Of a DNA stretch of 64,000 bases, positions 1 to 8,219 are shown one piece after another. The notes below the pieces were generated by a model. The model did no database searches. It worked only from the letters and a program-made list of their open reading frames with translations, and had not been told where the DNA came from. Every line of letters begins with the position of its first letter. Within the stretch, counting starts at the first letter, position 1. The position numbers and the translations under genes are program-made. The DNA comes from Contendibacter sp031732755 (GTDB taxonomy: Bacteria > Pseudomonadota > Gammaproteobacteria > Competibacterales > Competibacteraceae), in contig JAVMKI010000029.1 of assembly GCA_031732755.1 (NCBI GenBank), positions 81,943 to 145,942 on the forward strand. The letters are read 5' to 3'.

Positions 1-1489
1 TGGGGTAGAGCATTTCCTGCATTCCGGGGCCGCCTTTGGGACCTTCGTACCGGATCAGGACGATGTCGCCTTCCTGGATGCGTCCATTCAAAATCGCATC
101 GACCGCTTCCTCCTGGCTTTCCATCACTCGCGCCGGGCCCTTGAAGGTCAGAATGCTGGCGTCCACGCCAGCGGTTTTGACGATGCAGCCGTCCTGAGCC
201 AGATTGCCGTACAGCACCGCCAAGCCGCCGTCCTGCGAGTAGGCGTGCGCAAGGTCGCGGATACAGCCGCTATCCCGATCCAAATCCAGACTCGGCCAGC
301 GGGTGGATTGACTGAACGCTTCCTGCGTGGGAATGCCAGCGGGTCCGGCGGAGTAGCGAACGCGAGCGGCGTCCCAGGAACTGGGGCGAGCGATATCCCA
401 GTGCTCCAGCGCTTCGCCCAGGGTCTCGCTGTGGACGGTGCGCGCGTCGCGATGCAGCAGTCCGGCGTGATCCAGTTCGCCGAGAATGGCGATCACGCCG
501 CCTGCCCGATGCACGTCTTCCATGTGGTATTTCTGCGTGGCGGGCGCGACTTTGCACAGGTTCGGCACTCGCCGCGACAAATGGTCGATGTCGCGCATGG
601 TGAAGTCCACTCCCGCTTCCTGCGCAGCGGCCAGCAGGTGCAGCACGGTGTTGGTGGAGCCGCCCATCGCGATGTCGAGGCTCATGGCGTTTTCGAACGC
701 CTCGAAGGTGGCGATGTTGCGCGGCAGCGCCGAAACGTCGTTTTGCTCGTAATAACGCCGAGCCAGGTCGACGATGCGGCGTCCGGCTTCCAGGAACAGT
801 TCCTTGCGGTCGGCGTGGGTGGCCAGCAGCGAGCCGTTGCCGGGCAAGCTTAAGCCCAGCGCCTCAGTCAGACAGTTCATGGAATTGGCGGTGAACATGC
901 CCGCGCAGGAACCGCAGGTGGGACAGGCGGAACGTTCGACCTGAGCGACGTCCGCGTCGCTGACGCGGGCGTCGGCGGCGGTCACCATCGCATCGATGAG
1001 GTCCAATTTCACGTCTTGGCCCGCCAGCCGAGTCTTGCCGGCTTCCATCGGGCCGCCGGACACGAAGATGGCCGGGATGTTGAGCCGCAGCGCCGCCATC
1101 AACATGCCAGGGGTGATCTTGTCGCAATTGGAGATGCACACCAGCGCGTCGGCGCAATGGGCGTTGACCATGTATTCGACCGAATCGGCGATCAGTTCAC
1201 GCGAAGGCAGCGAGTACAGCATCCCACCATGGCCCATGGCGATGCCGTCGTCGATGGCGATGGTGTTGAATTCCTTGGCGATGCCGCCGGCGCGTTCGAT
1301 CTCGCGCGCCACCAGTTGGCCCAGGTCCTTGAGATGGACATGGCCGGGCACGAACTGGGTGAAGGAATTGGCGACGGCGATGATCGGTTTACCAAAGTCA
1401 CTGTCCTTGACGCCGGTGGCTCGCCAAAGGGCGCGGGCACCCGCCATGTTACGTCCGTGGGTGGTCGTGCGAGAACGATAATCGGGCAT
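1..1489 (-). CDS. ilvD: Dihydroxy-acid dehydratase, C-terminus cut by window edge
   Basis: IlvD is an Fe-S enzyme that dehydrates 2,3-dihydroxy-acids to 2-keto acids in isoleucine and valine synthesis. The reverse strand translates from ATG at 1489 as MPDYRSRTTTHGRNMAGARA, typical for the family, and continues for about 496 codons to the window edge. The conserved Cys motifs are visible: SNCDKITPGM (first cluster Cys) and CPTCGSCAGMFTANSMNCL. MGGSTNTVLHLLA also matches the family. A GGAGG ribosome site lies about 8 bases before the start. The family is about 610 residues long, so roughly 115 C-terminal residues are missing. No neighbour in the window belongs to the same pathway. Identification is very secure. 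Confidence 0.96.
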   Translation of the reverse strand, partial: MPDYRSRTTTHGRNMAGARALWRATGVKDSDFGKPIIAVANSFTQFVPGHVHLKDLGQLVAREIERAGGIAKEFNTIAIDDGIAMGHGGMLYSLPSRELIADSVEYMVNAHCADALVCISNCDKITPGMLMAALRLNIPAIFVSGGPMEAGKTRLAGQDVKLDLIDAMVTAADARVSDADVAQVERSACPTCGSCAGMFTANSMNCLTEALGLSLPGNGSLLATHADRKELFLEAGRRIVDLARRYYEQNDVSALPRNIATFEAFENAMSLDIAMGGSTNTVLHLLAAAQEAGVDFTMRDIDHLSRRVPNLCKVAPATQKYHMEDVHRAGGVIAILGELDHAGLLHRDARTVHSETLGEALEHWDIARPSSWDAARVRYSAGPAGIPTQEAFSQSTRWPSLDLDRDSGCIRDLAHAYSQDGGLAVLYGNLAQDGCIVKTAGVDASILTFKGPARVMESQEEAVDAILNGRIQEGDIVLIRYEGPKGGPGMQEMLYP

Positions 1490-1866
1490 GAAAAGCCTCC
1501 GCGAGGCTGGCAAGAGGTTTGGACCTTGGGAGAGACCGCTGAATGTGTCAGAAATTCTACACCAATCTCCAAGGTTCTGGGTGGTGATCCATTGAGTGTG
1601 GAGCGGCGGGTTTCATCCGTGCAATGCCTTAATGTCAAGTCATCCGAAGGATTTTGGTCGTTTCCGCGCGCCGTGCCGCCACTGCCGACGCTGTTTACCG
1701 TGCCAAGATTGGGCGGTTCTCGGCGCGACGACGAGTCCCGATGGATGGCTTCCCGGCGATTGATCCGAAAAGCTAAATATTACAATCCCTTCCACGGGAA
1801 GTCTGGTAATCAGTGTAGTAAAAAAACTCCATCCGATCCCTTGTGTTCTTCAATTTGGAGGCCCCC
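1490..1866. other. Intergenic region between divergent ilvD and fadD
   Basis: This 377-base gap must hold the promoters of both divergent genes. An A+T-rich patch near 1758-1790 is a plausible fadD promoter area, but I cannot assign good -35 and -10 boxes. I see no RNA gene or long hairpin here. Confidence 0.4.
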
Positions 1867-3522
1867 GTGGAAAAAGTTTGGCTGAAGCGTTACCCGCCCG
1901 ATGTGCCGGCGGACATCAATCCCGACGAATACGCGTCGCTGGTCGAAGTGTTTGAACAAAGCTGCGGCCGGTTCGGTCCACGCCTGGCCTTCGCCAATAT
2001 GGGCTATGGCATGACCTACGCCGAACTGGATCAGAAGAGCCGGGCGTTCGCCGCCTATCTGCAACAGACGTTGGGGCTGACCAAGGGAGAGCGGGTGGCG
2101 ATCATGCTACCCAACCTGCTGCAATATCCGGTGGCGCTATTCGGCGTGCTGCGCGCCGGACTGATCGTGGTCAACGTCAATCCGCTCTACACCCCGCGCG
2201 AGCTGGAGCATCAACTGAAGGATTCCGGCGCCAGGGCCATCCTCATCCTGGCCAACTTCGCCCACGTGCTGGCCGAGGTGATCGACAACACCGAGGTCAA
2301 ACAGGCCATCGTCACCGAGGTCGGCGACCTGCTGCCGTTTTGGAAGGCCAAGGTGGTCAACCTGGTGGTCAGGCATCTCAAGAAGATGGTGCCCAACTAC
2401 CATCTGCCTGGCGCCATTGGTTTCAACGACGCGCTGGCGGCGGGCGGTCGCCAGGGCCTGCAACCGGTTGCGCTGACCGGCGAAGACCTCGCCTTGCTGC
2501 AATATACCGGTGGCACCACCGGGCTGTCCAAGGGCGCGATGCTGACTCATCGCAACATGCTGGCCAACATGCGGCAAATTTCCGCCTGGGTTGGTTCGGC
2601 GGTCCGCGACGGCGAAGAAATCGTCATCACAGCTTTACCATTGTATCACATCTTCTGTCTGACGGTGAACTGCATGTGCTTTATCCGCCATGGCGGCCTG
2701 AACGTGCTGATCACCAATCCTCGTGATATCCCGCTATTCGTGGAGGAGTTGCGCCCGTGGAAATTCACGGCGATCACCGGCGTCAACACCCTGTTCAACG
2801 CGCTGGTCAACAATGACAAATTCGCCAAGCTCAATTTTTCCTCGCTGCGGTTGACAGTCGGCGGCGGCGCGGCGGTGCAGAAGGCGGTGGCCGAACGCTG
2901 GCAGGCGCTGACTGGCGTGCCGATCCTGGAAGGTTATGGGTTGACCGAGGCTTCGCCGGTGGTCTGCACCAACCCGGTGGACATTACCGGCTTCACCGGC
3001 AGTATTGGGTTACCGCTGCCATCCACCGATGTGCAACTGCGCGATGAGGAGGGTAACGAAGTGCCGCCAGGCGAACGGGGCGAGTTATGCGTGCGTGGCC
3101 CGCAGGTCATGAGCGGCTACTGGCGGCGACCCGAGGAAACCGCCCGCGCCCTCCATCGGGGCTGGCTGTTGACCGGCGATGTGGCCACGATGGACGAACG
3201 GGGCTTCTTCCGTATCGTGGATCGCAAGAAAGACATGATCCTGGTGTCCGGCTTCAACGTCTTTCCCAACGAGATCGAAGACGTGGTGATCGGTTGCGAG
3301 GGGGTCATGGAAGTGGCCTGCATCGGTATATCGGACGACAAAAGCGGCGAGGCGGTCAAGGTATTCGTGGTGTCCAAACCGGGGGTGGAACTGACGACCG
3401 AGGCGATTCTGGCCCATTGCCGCACCCAACTCACCGGTTACAAGATGCCCAAGTATGTCGAGTTCCGCGACAGCCTGCCCAAATCGAACGTCGGCAAGAT
3501 TCTGCGCCGCGAACTGCGCTGA
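1867..3522 (+). CDS. fadD: Long-chain-fatty-acid--CoA ligase FadD
   Basis: This enzyme activates long-chain fatty acids to acyl-CoA, using ATP and CoA, at the inner face of the inner membrane; it is the entry step of beta-oxidation. The 551-residue protein aligns along its whole length with E. coli FadD. The AMP-binding P-loop YTGGTTGLSKGAM, the EGYGLTEASP motif, the TGD motif and VDRKKDMILVSGFNVFPNE are all present, as is the closing PKSNVGKILRRELR. I chose GTG at 1867 because GGAGG lies 5 bases upstream and the product then begins MEKVWLKRYPPDVPADINPD, matching the E. coli start. The frame is open a further 24 bases upstream. Confidence 0.95.
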   Translation: MEKVWLKRYPPDVPADINPDEYASLVEVFEQSCGRFGPRLAFANMGYGMTYAELDQKSRAFAAYLQQTLGLTKGERVAIMLPNLLQYPVALFGVLRAGLIVVNVNPLYTPRELEHQLKDSGARAILILANFAHVLAEVIDNTEVKQAIVTEVGDLLPFWKAKVVNLVVRHLKKMVPNYHLPGAIGFNDALAAGGRQGLQPVALTGEDLALLQYTGGTTGLSKGAMLTHRNMLANMRQISAWVGSAVRDGEEIVITALPLYHIFCLTVNCMCFIRHGGLNVLITNPRDIPLFVEELRPWKFTAITGVNTLFNALVNNDKFAKLNFSSLRLTVGGGAAVQKAVAERWQALTGVPILEGYGLTEASPVVCTNPVDITGFTGSIGLPLPSTDVQLRDEEGNEVPPGERGELCVRGPQVMSGYWRRPEETARALHRGWLLTGDVATMDERGFFRIVDRKKDMILVSGFNVFPNEIEDVVIGCEGVMEVACIGISDDKSGEAVKVFVVSKPGVELTTEAILAHCRTQLTGYKMPKYVEFRDSLPKSNVGKILRRELR

Positions 3523-3528
3523 TCCGAT

Positions 3529-3556
3529 CCCTCGCCCGCCCGCCCGCGGGCGAGGG
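3529..3556 (+). terminator. GC-rich hairpin after fadD
   Basis: An 11-base perfect inverted repeat (CCCTCGCCCGC and its complement) has a 6-base loop and begins 7 bases after the fadD stop. There is no T-run, so it is a terminator-like or mRNA-stabilising hairpin rather than a classic intrinsic terminator. The next gene starts 40 bases later on the same strand. Confidence 0.4.
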
Positions 3557-3595
3557 GAGCAAACGGTGACCCTGATCCGCCGTCGGAGTCTCATC

Positions 3596-4330
3596 ATGAC
3601 CGAACTTCTCAAAGCCCAGGCCGCAACGCGCTTGCTGGAGCAATTGCGGCACAGCCAAACATCGCATACCGATGGCGCGGTCGGGATCGCCCGGGAACTG
3701 AGTTTGCTGCGGCGCTGGCAATCGGCGCGGCTGGCCCGAACCCACACTGACCTGCTACGCAATCCACTTTACCGGCCAGCGGCGGAGTTCTTTCTGAATG
3801 AGTTGTATGGCGACCAGGATCTCGGTCAACTGGAACGCGACCTAGCCCGCATGGTGCCGATGATGGTCCGTGTCCTGCCAGCGGCCGTATTACACACCAC
3901 TGGGCTGGCATTGGAGCTCAACGCCCTGTCGCGCCAATTCGATGCCCAGATGACCCAAATATTGATCGCGGAGTTCGACCCGCGCGAACTGGGCGAGACC
4001 ACCTATGTCGCCGCTTACCGGCGCTGCGCCAATTACGACCAGCGTTACCATCAGATCGATTTGACCGAACGGCTCGGCCGGGATTTACAAGCCATCGTGC
4101 CCAAGCGCCTGATCTACGCCGCGCTGAAGCTGGCCCGAACGCCAGCGCGGCTGGCGGGTCTGGGGGAACTGCATCGATTTCTGGAGGCCGGCTTTCACGC
4201 CTTTCATCACATGGGGGCAGACGCGGGAGCCTTTGTGACCACTATCGTTGGTCGCGAGCGCGCTATTCTGGAGCGTATCCGTGCCGGTCATCCGAGGCCG
4301 TTGGCGCCGGACGGCGCGACTGGCGGCTAG
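3596..4330 (+). CDS. FFLEELY-motif family protein
   Basis: This soluble, helix-rich protein of 244 residues has no known reaction. The segment AAEFFLNELYG near residues 62-72 is the signature of the family that databases name FFLEELY motif protein; here one E of the motif is N. No signal peptide or membrane segment is visible. The ATG at 3596 gives the start MTELLKAQAATRLLEQLR. The frame is open back to 3455 inside fadD, but that part reads like shadow sequence. It follows fadD by 73 bases, with a hairpin between. Its stop overlaps the stop of the convergent PHA-system gene by 3-4 bases. A role in lipid or storage-polymer metabolism would be only a guess from the neighbours. Confidence 0.8.
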   Translation: MTELLKAQAATRLLEQLRHSQTSHTDGAVGIARELSLLRRWQSARLARTHTDLLRNPLYRPAAEFFLNELYGDQDLGQLERDLARMVPMMVRVLPAAVLHTTGLALELNALSRQFDAQMTQILIAEFDPRELGETTYVAAYRRCANYDQRYHQIDLTERLGRDLQAIVPKRLIYAALKLARTPARLAGLGELHRFLEAGFHAFHHMGADAGAFVTTIVGRERAILERIRAGHPRPLAPDGATGG

Positions 4331-4617
4331 GCGAAGCGAGATTCTTGGAACATGTCGTCCAAATAGCGGTGAATTTCCTGCTCTAGCCGGTGTTTCAACG
4401 GTACGAGCAAAAAACCCAGCCGTGCGTTGATGCGAACCTGGCCTGGTTCCAGATCGATATGGCCGCTGACTCCAGAACGCTCGAAGTGCAGCGCATCACC
4501 TTGCCAGTGATAGCGGATGTCATAGTGATCGGCCAATCGGGCGACGAGAGTTTCCGCTGCTTGGCGGGCTTGGTCGAGAGTCAGCGGATGATCGCGATGA
4601 ACGACGATATGGGACAT
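4327..4617 (-). CDS. Polyhydroxyalkanoic acid system family protein
   Basis: This small protein of 96 residues matches the family found near PHA synthase genes in many proteobacteria (PHA_gran_rgn type). Typical features are the start MSHIVVHRDHPLTLDQARQA, the central H-F-E-R-SGV-GHIDL strand pattern and the C-terminal helix LKHRLEQEIHRYLDDMF. Its biochemical role is not established; a granule-associated or regulatory role is inferred from family context. No PHA synthase lies in this window. Its stop overlaps that of the convergent FFLEELY gene. The start ATG at 4617 has only a weak upstream GAGG. Confidence 0.85.
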   Translation of the reverse strand: MSHIVVHRDHPLTLDQARQAAETLVARLADHYDIRYHWQGDALHFERSGVSGHIDLEPGQVRINARLGFLLVPLKHRLEQEIHRYLDDMFQESRFA

Positions 4618-4841
4618 GGACTTGGCGCCTCGGCATTTTGTCTTTATCTTTACTTTTTTACTTTGCGACCGCCGGTCGCTGGAACCTTGGAAAGTTCGTC
4701 TTTGGCAACGATCAGTTTAGCCGCTGCCATCGTCCGTCTTCATTGACGACACGCCCAAGGATTCCTATTCTCGCTAACCCGACGGGGAATCGCCCTTCGC
4801 TGAGGGAGTTGCGACAGATCATCCAACGTATGGATACGGCA

Positions 4842-4867
4842 CATGCAAAACCCCGCCGAGCGGGGTT
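4842..4867 (-). terminator. Intrinsic terminator of the yccA-type gene
   Basis: Arms AACCCCGC (4849-4856) and GCGGGGTT (4860-4867) form a perfect 8-base stem with a 3-base loop. Read on the minus strand, the stem runs into TTTT, as expected for a Rho-independent terminator. It sits 37 bases beyond the stop of the gene at 4904-5587. Confidence 0.75.
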
Positions 4868-4903
4868 CTGGTTTGATCTGGCCCGACGGACGAGCTGCAA
4901 TAT

Positions 4904-5587
4904 TCAGTCGTCGCCAGAGAAAATGCCCAGAATTTGCAGCAGATTCACAAACAGGTTGAAGAGCGTGATGTACAGCGTGACGGTCGCCATGATGTAGTTG
5001 GTTTCGCCGCCATGGATAATGTCGCTGGTTTGCCACAGGATCATGCCGGACATCAGCAGGATCACCATCGCCGACACCGCCAGCGACAGCATTGGGATGT
5101 TGAACAGCATCGCGCCCAGGCCTGCCAGAAACGCGACCAGCATACCCACCATCAGGAAGGAACCCATGAAGCTGAAATCCTTGCGGCTGATCAGCGCGTA
5201 ACCCGACAACGCCAGGAAGATCGCGCCGGTACCGGCCAATGCGGTCATCACCACTTGCGAACCGTTTGGCAAGCTGAGATAGAGGTTGAGGATTGGCCCC
5301 AGGGTATAACCCAGGAAGCCGGTCAGGGCGAACACCGCCGCCAGGCCCCAGGCACTGTTGCGCAACCGGGTGACGACGAACAGCAAGCCGAAATAACCCC
5401 CCAGCGTGATCAGCCAGTGTAGCGGCGGCGCGTTGGTGACCATGGCGAAGCCAGCGGTCAGGGCACTGAACAGCAGCGTCAGCGACAGCAGCAAATAGGT
5501 ATTGCGCAGAACCTTATTGGCGGCTGGCGTGCTTTCCGCCGTCAGGGTGACCGGTGCTTTGACCAGCAGCTCGTTTTTTTGCAGCAT
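4904..5587 (-). CDS. yccA: Bax inhibitor-1 / YccA family membrane protein
   Basis: This integral inner-membrane protein has about seven hydrophobic segments and 227 residues. E. coli YccA is a substrate and modulator of the FtsH-HflKC protease. This sequence follows YccA closely: KVLRNTYLLLSLTLLFSALT near residue 25, LTGFLGYTLGPILNLYLS in the middle, and ETNYIMATVTLYITLFNLFV at the end. The conserved ISRKDFSF loop is also present. ATG at 5587 starts MLQKNELLVKAP, with AGAGG about 11 bases upstream. The gene is monocistronic, with a clear terminator downstream and a long leader upstream. Confidence 0.93.
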   Translation of the reverse strand: MLQKNELLVKAPVTLTAESTPAANKVLRNTYLLLSLTLLFSALTAGFAMVTNAPPLHWLITLGGYFGLLFVVTRLRNSAWGLAAVFALTGFLGYTLGPILNLYLSLPNGSQVVMTALAGTGAIFLALSGYALISRKDFSFMGSFLMVGMLVAFLAGLGAMLFNIPMLSLAVSAMVILLMSGMILWQTSDIIHGGETNYIMATVTLYITLFNLFVNLLQILGIFSGDD

Positions 5588-5911
5588 CGTTGAACAAACC
5601 TCTTTGGTGATTGGAAACTGTTTTTATTGACCGTGTGAACGTGGCCCTGGTTCAATCGGCGGTCATCGTTCCCACAGTCATAATATGGACTTTAAATATA
5701 CCTGGATTCTCGCGCCGCGTCTGTTCCGAATCTTAGTAGTCGCCCGCTGGGTTTGAGATCCAAAGTATGGTTAACCATGGCGGTTAGCATATCAGTGGAT
5801 ATCGTTGGGTCGATGGTTGGTCTCTCCTGAAAGGTCGTTCTTTCTATTCTATAGTTAAAATTTGTGTTCGTTCTGTTACTTCATCTTTGTCGATCAGTTC
5901 GGAGGAGTCCC
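5588..5911. other. Divergent intergenic region with a 12-base palindrome
   Basis: This is a 324-base, comparatively A+T-rich gap between divergent genes and must carry both promoters. At 5767-5778 lies the perfect palindrome ATGGTTAACCAT, a candidate operator. I see no RNA gene. No promoter pair with acceptable spacing could be assigned by eye. Confidence 0.4.
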
Positions 5912-8027
5912 ATGTTACGTCGTCTATTATCCCTCCCAGTTTTGTCTATGATATTGATTTTTACCTATATTTTTGATGAACCCGTTGAGGCTGCCACTTT
6001 CACCGTCACCAATCTCGATGACAGTGGCCCCGGTTCGCTACGCCAGGCGATCCTCGACGCCAACGCTGCGGCGGGCGATAACACAGTCAACTTCCAAAAT
6101 GGCCTGAGCGGAACGATCACGCTAAGCAGTGGGGAACTGTCCGTTACGGGCGATATCGTGATTAATGGTCCGGGGGCAGACGTGCTGGCGATCAGCGGCA
6201 AACGCACATCACGGGTTTTCTTGGTCGACCAAGGCGCTGTGGCCACCATCCAGGCGCTCACTGTGAAGGAGGGTCATCCAGCTACCGGTGACGGCGGTGG
6301 AATCCTCGTCTACGGTGGTACGTTGACCGTCAACCGCTGCGTCATATCGAATAACTCGGCTACCTACAGCGGTGGCATCGGCAACCAGGGAGGCACGCTG
6401 ACGCTCACCAACAGCACCGTGTTTGGCAACTACGCCGAGTTCGACGCCGGCGGTGTTGGCAGCGGCGCTGGCGGCATGTTGACGATCGTCAATAGTACGT
6501 TGTACGGCAACTACGCCGGCACGAACGGCGGCGGTATTTACAACTTCCCTTCCAACTCCCTAAGCGTTTACAACAGCACCCTGACGGGCAACTTTGCTTT
6601 CAATTGTGGCGGCGGCATTGGCAGCGAGAATACCATGACAATCGCTAACAGTTTGGTCAGTGGCAATACTATCCGCTATCCAGCGACTCCGGGAGGTGAG
6701 GTTTGTAGTTTGGGGAGCTCAATCTCCTTTGCTTCTCAGGGTCACAATTTGTTCGGCGAGAATGGTCTGTCGGGAGTGTCAAATGCGGTATTGCATCCTA
6801 GCGACCGGATTCCCTCTGGCCCGGTCAGTACTGTTCTTAACCCAGTCACCAACAATGGCGGTCCGACGCCAACCCTGCTGCCGGCCCCCAACGGCCCGGC
6901 GATCAACGCCGGCGATAACACCCTGATCCCGGTGGGTGTGACCACCGACCAGCGCGGGACCGGCTTCCCGCGCATCGTTAACGAGACTGTGGACATCGGC
7001 GCGGCGGAGGTGCAGCCCTCGGACAGCCTGGTGGCCGGCCTGACTAGCGCCGGCCAAATTTACTATACGGTGGTGACGCCTGCGGTCGCGGGCGACGGGT
7101 TACTTGTGGGCGAGGCGCCGAATGCCACCCACGCCAGCAGCACCTGGACCCAGGTGCCTGGCCAACTAGCCCGTTTGTACGTGGGCGACTTCAACGGCGA
7201 CGGCGAGGGCGACCTGGTCGGCATCGCCAGCAACGGCACCATCTGGGAAACCACCGAGCGCGGTGCCTGGACCCAAATCCCCGGTGGGCTGGGTCAAATC
7301 GGCGTTGGCGATTTCACGGGCACGGGGCAAGACGGCCTGGCCGGGCTGGCCAGCAACGGCACGATCTGGTACACGACCACGATGACCGGGTGGACGCAGG
7401 TTCCCGGTCAGTTGAGTCAGTTGGTCACCGGCGATTTCAACGGCGACGGTCGGGCCGACCTAGCTGGGATCGCCAGCAACGGCTCGATTTGGTACAGCAC
7501 CGACCTGGCGACCTGGAACCAAGTTCCTGGCGCCCTGGCCCAACTGCGCGCGGGCGACCTCAACGGCGACGGCAAGGCCGATCTGGCCGGGATTGCCAGC
7601 AACGGCTCGGTCTGGTACAGCACCACCCTGAACGGTTGGACCCAGGTTCCTGGCGGCTTGGCCCAACTGCAAGTGGGCGATTTCAATGGCGACGGCAAGG
7701 CCGATCTGGCCGGGATCGCTAGCAACGGCTCGGTCTGGTACAGCACCACCCTGAACGGTTGGACCCAGGTTCCTGNNNNNNNNNNNNNNNNNNNNNNNNN
7801 NNNNNNNNNNNNNNNNNNNNNNNNNNNNNNNNNNNNNNNNNNNNNNNNNNNNNNNNNNNNNNNNNNNNNNNNNNNGTGCGCTGAGTCAGTTGACGGTCAG
7901 CGACATCAACGGCGACGGTCACGTTGACCTGACCGGCTTGGCGAGCAACGGCACCATCTGGTACAGCACGGACCTGACTGGTTGGAACAACCTGCCCGGC
8001 CAACTCGCTCAGTTGGCCGGGCATTGA
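5912..8027 (+). CDS. Secreted beta-helix and FG-GAP repeat protein, interrupted by an assembly gap
   Basis: The product begins MLRRLLSLPVLSMILIFTY and has a clear signal peptide ending near VEAATF. Next comes a right-handed beta-helix region of about 350 residues. Its start, FTVTNLDDSGPGSLRQAI, is typical of large secreted adhesin-like proteins, and it has repeated NSTxxGN turns. After that come 41-residue FG-GAP/VCBS-type repeats with Ca-binding DFNGDGxADL loops and the motif GIASNGSxWYST. GGAGGAG lies 4 bases before ATG 5912. The 100 N at 7776-7875 break the frame as written. Removing them restores a continuous frame of about 671 residues ending at 8027. The function is probably extracellular or cell-surface; the ligand is unknown. 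Confidence 0.85.
7160..7997 (+). repeat. Tandem 123-base repeats encoding FG-GAP units
   Basis: Five complete 123-base units lie at 7160-7282, 7283-7405, 7406-7528, 7529-7651 and 7652-7774. A sixth unit starts with G at 7775 and resumes after the gap at 7876, ending at 7997. Units four and five are nearly identical at DNA level over their second halves. Each unit encodes 41 residues with one Ca-binding loop. Confidence 0.9.
7776..7875. other. Assembly gap of 100 N
   Basis: Exactly 100 N is the usual placeholder for a scaffold gap of unknown length. It falls inside nearly identical tandem repeats, which explains why the assembly broke here. Confidence 0.97.
7994..8022 (+). terminator. Perfect 12-base stem-loop at the end of the FG-GAP gene
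   Basis: GCCCGGCCAACT (7994-8005) and its exact complement (8011-8022) flank a 5-base loop, overlapping the last codons just before the TGA at 8025. No T-run follows, so it may end transcription weakly or protect the mRNA 3' end. Confidence 0.4.
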
Positions 8028-8174
8028 CCCCGCTCTACCCGGGTTGGCGCCACCTCCGGTGCCGATCCGATTAGCGGGTGGGGTTGGTGTCCAGCAGTTG
8101 TTTCTTCGCACCGCCTTGCACCCTTTCTTTCCCACCCGCAATAACCCGCTCGACCCCGCTATTCCAGGAACGCA

Positions 8175-8219
8175 GTAGCGCGGTCGCGAATCGCGGGTGG
8201 CGCGGTATCATCGCGCTAC
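8175..8219. repeat. Inverted repeat between convergent genes
   Basis: GTAGCGCG (8175-8182) and CGCGCTAC (8212-8219) form an 8-base inverted repeat around a GC-rich spacer. It overlaps the last codons of the minus-strand nucleotidase gene. The two convergent genes end here, so a bidirectional termination role is possible but unproven. Confidence 0.3.

Noticed and set aside
7160..7997. 123-base repeats as a possible satellite or CRISPR-like array
   Set aside because: They encode regular 41-residue FG-GAP units within one reading frame.
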